A stretch of DNA of 64,000 bases from positions 122,001-186,000 of the forward strand of contig JAQFVV010000158.1 of the NCBI GenBank assembly GCA_028023455.1, written 5' to 3'. The stretch's first letter is position 1; the number at the start of each line of letters is the position of its first letter. The notes beneath the pieces are model-generated. The model saw only the letters and a program-made list of their open reading frames with translations. It did not search any database and was not told where the DNA came from. Source of the DNA: Epiperipatus broadwayi. Its lineage: Eukaryota > Onychophora > Udeonychophora > Euonychophora > Peripatidae. A program made the position numbers and the translations under genes. Of this stretch, positions 57,966 through 64,000 are shown one piece after another.

Positions 57966-59575
57966 CTACTTATAAACACAAACATACATTTATGTAATTT
58001 TAGCTGAGTAATTAATCTATTAAGTGTGTCATTTTGGAACATATTCATGTGCTTTTTTTTTTATTTGTTTTTTTTTTAAAATATTTTTCTTTTAACTATA
58101 TTTTTTTAATAAAAAAAAAAAGACATTCACAATTAAATAATCATGTTTTAATTAAATTTCATTAAAAGCTTTAAGTAAAATAACAATTTGGTATTAAAAA
58201 TAAAATATCAACTTTGCAAAAGAAAAAAAGAAAGCAATTTTTCAGCACAAAGAACTATATTTTAGTTTTCAGTCAAAAAAAGGTATATATTAATGAAAAA
58301 AAACTTTCATTAAAATCTTAAGTTCTAAAAATTATCTTACAAATATTAAAAATCAACTTTTCTATTTAAAAAATAATAAAAATGAATAGTAAATTTGTAG
58401 ACAAAGATCACTTTTTGTCTGAAGAAACATATTTTCAAGAGGCTAATTTTTTTTACTAATAATCTAATATTTAAACTAAAACTACTTGTAAACATTATGA
58501 AGAAATAAATATTTAACATTTTTAAAAAAAAACAGACATGGTATGAATAAAGCATACTTATTTTGCTATAAACATTAAAAAACATTAGATAACATGATGA
58601 TGACTTAACTCAGCAAAGAATGTTAGACATTCAATGGCAACAAGCTACATAACATATTGAAGAAGTGAAGCTCATTTCCCAGTGCTTTACCTGCTTATGG
58701 TTATTAACTTAACTACTGGTAAAAGTTCAGGATATAGTAGTATTCTAAGGAAGCAAAGGCAATGATCACAAGATAAAGTTGGGTGGGTGACAAATACAGG
58801 CAGAATGAATTCTTCTAATTCTGAGCTGGTCTTTTATATCATTCACTTTTTTTAAAAAATTAATAAGCCCACTTGTATGCCAAATTCCTTAATTAACAAA
58901 GTCATTGATTACCTGTTTACATCTTTTTTAAATTATATAAGCCAGTATATATTTTCATTCATTTGGTTTACTAAAAATTCCTTAATTACTTAAGCCAGTA
59001 ATTATATTCATTCATTTAGTTTATCAAATATTTATTTTAATTCTTATTTATAGATAAACGTTAAAATATTAATTGAAGTTTACTATTTTTAAAACCAGAT
59101 ACAAGGCTTAATAATAATATAAAAAAATTTCTAAAAGTTTTAATTCATACAAAAAATACAAAATAATTGAGAAAAGTTTTATAAATTATGATTAAGTGTT
59201 GCTCTGTAATATAAATTTTAAACAGATTTATTTGAAATAATTTTAGTGACAATACAAGTTTATTTATTTTTCAAACTAAAATAAAATTGACTAAACTTAA
59301 TTATAAGCACAGACCTTTATCAATGTGTGTGTGTATAATATAAACATATAAAAAAACTTACTTATACTTTGCCAACCACGAAATGTTTAAAAATAACAGT
59401 CAGGTTTGTACATTTGCTCAACAGACTGAGAGTCCAGATGAAAGAGAAACAGGCTGACTAAGTTGGGATGGTGACACCCTACATCTGATCATACTTTAAC
59501 TCTCTCACCCATGCTTCCAAATCCCACACTAGTGAATGATCTGCCTGAGACTACACTCGATACTTCCTTGACCAC
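57966..59575. other. Intergenic sequence with a GC-richer end
   Basis: AT-rich to about 59380. From there to 59600 the sequence is more complex (cagactgagagtccagatga, ctgcctgagactacactcga) without an open frame or splice-flanked exon. It runs into the tRNA-like segment. Confidence 0.4.
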
Positions 59576-59612
59576 GTTCCGTTACTAGCACATCGGTAGA
59601 ACATGAGACTTA
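59576..59612 (+). ncRNA. 5'-half tRNA-Lys-like relic
   Basis: TAGCACATCGGTAGAACATG then AGACTTA closely follows the D-arm and anticodon-arm side of eukaryotic tRNA-Lys (TAGCTCAGTCGGTAGAGCATGAGACT). No T-arm or B box follows. It may be a truncated tRNA-Lys-derived SINE or a tRNA pseudogene. Confidence 0.55.
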
Positions 59613-61312
59613 TCCCCCCTTAACTAATACTAAATGACTTAAGTAGTGATTTATAAAGACTATGAGCAAGGATTGAGGCTAAGAAGTGATATATTTTAGA
59701 AAATTTAATATATAAATTTATAATTAATAAAACAAAATGTACATAATCTATCACACACAGGTGAAGTTATCTAGGATTAATAGGTTAAGAATTGAGCTTT
59801 ATATGAAGGAAAATAAATATACATTTGTGATACAGAGTAGCCAACATTAAAATTCAGCTATATAAATGATTCACATGCAGGTGAATGTTATTTTACATAT
59901 GATTAATATTTTAGCTTTATATACGATAAAACAAAACATTACAGTGGCTCATTAACCTTTACATTGCAATTTTCCCTTTTATTACATAGAGATGAGTAAT
60001 ATGATACACAGTTATGCCTAGATATATGCCAAGAACTTAGAAAAAAGAGTGTGATCAAACTAAATGGGAGGTATATTACTTATCAATAAAGTTTACATCT
60101 AATATATGACACAAATTAATCAAGTTAACCCAGATTCTGGCTCAAATCAAGGCCAAAGTTATTTAATGGTGTATCAAATATATTATAAAAGGAGTGCATC
60201 TAAAGATTTATTACCAAGTAATCAGTTCTTTGTACCATGCTGCTTGCTATAATAATAAAAGAGACTTCTTTAGTCTGGAGGATCAAACAGCTACTTCAAG
60301 GATGAGACTCTTTTGATCTCTTTCAAATATCAAATACAAAATGGCTTCTCTGTCTGGACTAACTGGCATGGTTTGACATTAAATCAACCTCTATGCAAAC
60401 ATCTACATATGTAAAGAATATAGCAAGAAGGTAAGCATTATTTGCTAATGAGCATCACATTTGCTCTGTGAATCTAATATAATTATTTTAATTCATTAAA
60501 TACGCAAAATGTGGAGCGTCTAGCAGTGTTACTGCCATTAATCAATTCCAAAATAGCACAATAATTATACTATAGGGAAATACTTAGAATCTGTCTTAAA
60601 AGTTATCTTTATCTCTTAAGACATGTAATTATAGATTTACAGTATATTTTAAGAGTTATTACAGGTCCAAATATTCATTGAACTTATACTGTAGAAAATT
60701 GCTCTCTTAAAGGCAAATAAATACTATTTATAATTATTTATTAGGCCATATTATAGACAACAATATTATCACTGGTGAGGAATATTAAGTACAGAAGAGA
60801 GCTTGACTGTTTCTTTAGAACAAATGAATACAATGAGAGCATGTACATATCTCTCTGAGAATGAATAATTTACCAGACTCCATTCTGATTACTTTAGCAT
60901 AAATCAAACATAACTATGATAAAGAATGGCTTAAATAACTTCTAAATAATAAATAAGAAGTTAATACCCTTATCGCTAAAATTTTAGGGTTCAAACATTA
61001 CATATTAAAATAAATATATGCGTATGTGTAAGATTATAATAATGATAATGATGATGATCAAGTAAGATTTGATAAAGTGACTACTTTAAAATAAAGATAC
61101 ATAACAGATTTACATTCACATAGCAGAGTTATACAGGAAACATAATGAGTGCTAGTTACTTTAAAGAATGTATGATATTTTAGCGTGCTTTATCATAATT
61201 CTCAAGAGGGATTCTAGTAAAAGTTTAGATATGAGTAGCTTCTCTGAGCATGATTCCTATTCTTCATGGATGAATGCAAATCTGGCTTTTCTTGCTTTCT
61301 GAAGCCATTCAG
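59613..61312. other. Intergenic sequence with a short direct repeat
   Basis: Two diverged copies of a block of about 70 bp (cacacaggtgaagttat... agctttatatga; acatgcaggtgaatgttat... agctttatatacg) lie near 59753-59820 and 59874-59930. No gene is evident. GC rises from about 61220. Confidence 0.45.
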
Positions 61313-61445
61313 TAGATGCGGCTTCATCATTTTAATCCAGCTTATTGGATACAATTTGCTTACAGCTGGGGTGGCTTACTGAGTACAGCTTCATTATAGT
61401 TGAGGTGGCTTCTGGATACGGCTCCATTATTATCTATGTGGCTGG
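61313..61445. repeat. Degenerate 33-bp minisatellite, four units
   Basis: Four consecutive units follow the pattern TGGATACGGCTTCATTAT...GTGGCTTAC with lengths 33, 34, 33 and 33. Divergence between units is substantial, so the array is old. It could be translated or noncoding; no continuous open frame was confirmed. Confidence 0.6.
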
Positions 61446-61518
61446 TTTATACTTATAGGGCAACTGTTGCTGGTTCTTGGGCATAAGATGATGGCTGTTG
61501 TTACCATTTGTAGAAGCT

Positions 61519-61555
61519 CTAGTGGAAGATAAATGCTAACTCTATCTTCCACTAG
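61519..61555. other. Stem-loop, 13-bp perfect stem
   Basis: CTAGTGGAAGATA (61519-61531) mirrors TATCTTCCACTAG (61543-61555) around an 11-base loop. There is no T-tract or other context to give it a role. Confidence 0.6.
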
Positions 61556-61869
61556 CTGACAGTTCTCATCTTAGCAACAATAAAAAACTTTTAATAATAT
61601 TCTTTCTGTGATATATATGCTTCTGTCTACATATATATATAGTTATCTCTTTAATAATAAAAACTGAAAGTTTTTATATCTATACTCAGTACACCCCTAT
61701 TTCTTTCCTGTGCTTACTATATCACTTGTTTACTACTTTGAACCTCGTGCTCTCAATTATCTTTTACCACCTCTAAAGAAACTCTCCCAGGGTCCCTCCA
61801 AATGATCAAGTTAGGATTTACAACCGACTGATTTTTAAATTGACTTTTAGTTCTAAGACTAATTAAAGT
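61556..61869. other. Intergenic sequence, nothing recognised
   Basis: A moderately complex block at about 61690-61805 (cctgtgcttactatatcact, ctctcccagggtccctcc) has no frame or matching repeat. Confidence 0.4.
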
Positions 61870-62215
61870 AAAATATTATTTTGGTCAACTGCAAAAACTC
61901 GTAAACAATTTTATAGTCTGCAGTTTTGAACAAAATCGTAAACTTAAAATAATTTTAAGAAAATGCTAATCTAGTCAATCTTTGACTAAAACATCATTTT
62001 AAGCAAGTTTTAACTCATAAACAACTTTATTGTCAGCACTTCTAACAAAGAATAAACTTGAAATAATTTTAAGTTAATGTCAAGCTGGTCAATCTTTAAT
62101 AAAATATTACTTTGAACAAATATTAACTTGTAAACAACTTTTACTATCTGTACTTTTAATGAAGAATAAACTTGAAATAATTTTAAAAGAATATTTAAGA
62201 CTGATATTTTAAATA
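61870..62215. repeat. Three-unit tandem repeat, about 115 bp per unit
   Basis: Units start near 61870, 61988 and 62101 (aaaatattattttg, aaaacatcattttaag, aaaatattactttg). Each carries actyrtaaacaa and later taaacttgaaataatttta. Units are clearly diverged. Confidence 0.65.
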
Positions 62216-63654
62216 AATGATTTTTTTACTAAGTTTAAATATAATTCTATATGTAAATTCAGGTTGCACAGACTGTTAGATTTACACAGTTTTAATAAAT
62301 GTGTGCGTATTCATTATCCTTACTGGTGTCTATATTGCAATGAAATAGGCATTTATACAGGCACATACTCTATAATTTTTTAAGAGCACAAGTTTGGAGT
62401 TCTGAATTAAAGAAATACACACAATTTGGAGTGAAATAGCATACAAATAAGTATACTACTATGACTATAGTAGATAAAACAGGTGAATCTTTAGATCTGA
62501 CTGTTTCAGTATGTATGTGTGTCATTTAGATGAAAGAAAATTAGCCTTCACACATATGCTTTGAAAAGTGAGCACTTCACCTCAAAAAATCTTTTAATAG
62601 GTATGGACAACCACTCTTACTTAGTGCATACTTTTTAAAAAACCAACATTTATTGACAGATCTAGTAATGGGGTATAATTTTATTTAATATTCTGATTTT
62701 TAAATTAGATTATTACTTAGAAAGATTTGAATTATAAATCCCTGAGCAGAGAAAATATTTCAGTTTTAAATCCTTGTGATAATAACCATATTAGTTTAAA
62801 AAGATATAAATCTTAAATAACATAGGATTTTTAGACATATATATCTAATAATGCGTGTTATTTAATATTTTTATTTATTTATTTAATGATATATATATCT
62901 AAAAACATTGTTATTTAATATTTATATACTGAGATAGAGTGTGTGATAAAGAGAAAAAGAGAGGGAGAGACCGATAGATTGAGATTGCAGTCTTATGTTC
63001 AATCTTCATCCTACAGGTTTTAGATCAAAGCTTTGGACTCATATTATGCTAAAAATAAGTCAGATAAACATTAACATCATTACATTTGTAAATAGGAATA
63101 AATATGCAATAAATATGTCACAAACTTCCATTAAATGAAGGAACCAGGTTTTGTAAAATATTAAAATAAAGTTTAGAGATAAATCTCTAATAAAACGATA
63201 TACGTGGTAATATGAAACAGATTTAGAGAATAATTATTTTAAGAACAAAAAAGGGAAGTATTCTTAATTGGAAACATGATTAACTATGTTAGATTCGTGT
63301 GAAAAAAAATTGCTTCAACTGAGAAATTACGACAAAATAAGTAAATAAGAATATATATATATTAGAAAAACCTTTATTTTGATTTTAAAAATTGTTAAAT
63401 GAAAAAAATTTCTGGGGAAAAAAGATTGAAAAAAAGTTATAAAAATTTAAAAACTATTATAGTATTAAATTTGAGAAAAGACCACCAATAATTTAATTCA
63501 TTCGAAGGTCTAGATTTGTCAATGATGAATGAATGAAATAATGACTCTATCATCTGAGAAGGAATAAAATATCTCACCAATAAAGATATTGGCTCATTTA
63601 AAAACAAAAATGAAAAAAATTCATAGATGATATATATATCAGCCTAAATTCTGT
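62216..63654. other. Intergenic sequence, nothing recognised
   Basis: A short local duplication (atatatctaataatgcgtgt; atatatctaaaaacattgtt) lies near 62838 and 62891. A purine-rich GAGA tract spans about 62950-62972. Confidence 0.45.
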
Positions 63655-64000
63655 ACATCCCTCTTCTGTATATTTAAATGGACATATTAAGGTCCTATAT
63701 ATGAGGGATCAGAGTGACTTAAAGTCAACCTGGGTATGGTAACAATATTAACATCAACAAGGGCCTTGAGTATTCCATCATCAGATTTTTTAATAATATA
63801 TATGGCTGAATAATTGTAGGGTGAAGAAAATTGAAGCCTGTCCATTAAAGTTTAAAGATTTGCTATCAATATAAACTGAGCACTGATTATATATGTGTGT
63901 GAGAGATGATGATCTGGACCAACTAATGAATGCTGGTTCAGTATGAAATATGTATATTGTAGATCATTTAGCTTTTTCACATGTGTGCAGTCATATGTAT
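63655..64000 (-). repeat. Family B repeat, minus orientation, cut by the window end
   Basis: It shows the family blocks in reverse: catccctcttctgtatattt, then attccatcatcagattttt, then gaagcctgtccattaaagtt and gatctggaccaactaatgaa. The remaining end lies beyond the window, so I cannot say whether it is single or palindromic. Confidence 0.8.

Noticed and set aside
1-64000. CRISPR arrays, prophage, bacterial operons, telomeric repeats
   Set aside because: No regularly spaced direct repeats, no dense coding and no (TTAGG)n or (TTAGGG)n arrays were found.

Overview
This window looks like nuclear DNA of an invertebrate animal. It is very AT-rich and gene-poor, with canonical GT/AG splice signals and no operons or bacterial-type gene packing. 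It is filled with decayed non-LTR retrotransposons, tRNA-derived SINEs, foldback repeats and microsatellites. The RTE-, CR1/jockey- and Penelope-type relics, and a Methuselah/adhesion-GPCR-type ectodomain with a somatomedin-B-like module, suggest a protostome. A mollusc is my first guess and a chelicerate my second; the sequence does not settle this.

Only one convincing protein-coding gene is visible. An exon at 6828-8129 (+) encodes a 433-residue secreted or ectodomain protein with a signal peptide, 24 cysteines and several N-glycosylation sites. It resembles the extracellular half of an invertebrate Methuselah-like/adhesion GPCR, but no seven-helix part is seen. A second real-looking piece is a 109-bp candidate internal exon at 14468-14576 (+), with strong splice sites, one fully open frame and clearly higher GC than its surroundings. 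It may belong to a separate gene.

The rest is mobile DNA. RTE-type LINE relics lie at 9925-12420 (-), 17283-20000 (-), 31005-34420 (+, interrupted), 56041-56610 (+) and 57735-57965 (-), with a shred at 2763-2830 (-). A CR1/jockey-type LINE lies at 46450-48530 (+). A second endonuclease relic lies at 53270-54140 (+). A 1150-bp insertion with a 14-bp target-site duplication (TSD) at 31238-32387 carries a Penelope-type GIY-YIG endonuclease relic followed by a tRNA-like SINE head. A tandem element of about 335-bp units at 55268-56020 is flanked by 13-bp TSDs. tRNA-derived SINEs occur in at least three families; two copies (41576 and 43761) have textbook TSDs and A-tails.

Foreback-type repeats are prominent: 611-1650, 5531-6302, 13460-13602 and 45062-45832. 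Two of them carry a hammerhead-ribozyme-like core in their arms. From about 49.0 to 51.6 kb the sequence is much richer in CpG than elsewhere. That segment holds unidentified coding-like stretches and a 497-bp element with 16-bp perfect terminal inverted repeats. No CRISPR array, rRNA gene or intact tRNA gene was seen.
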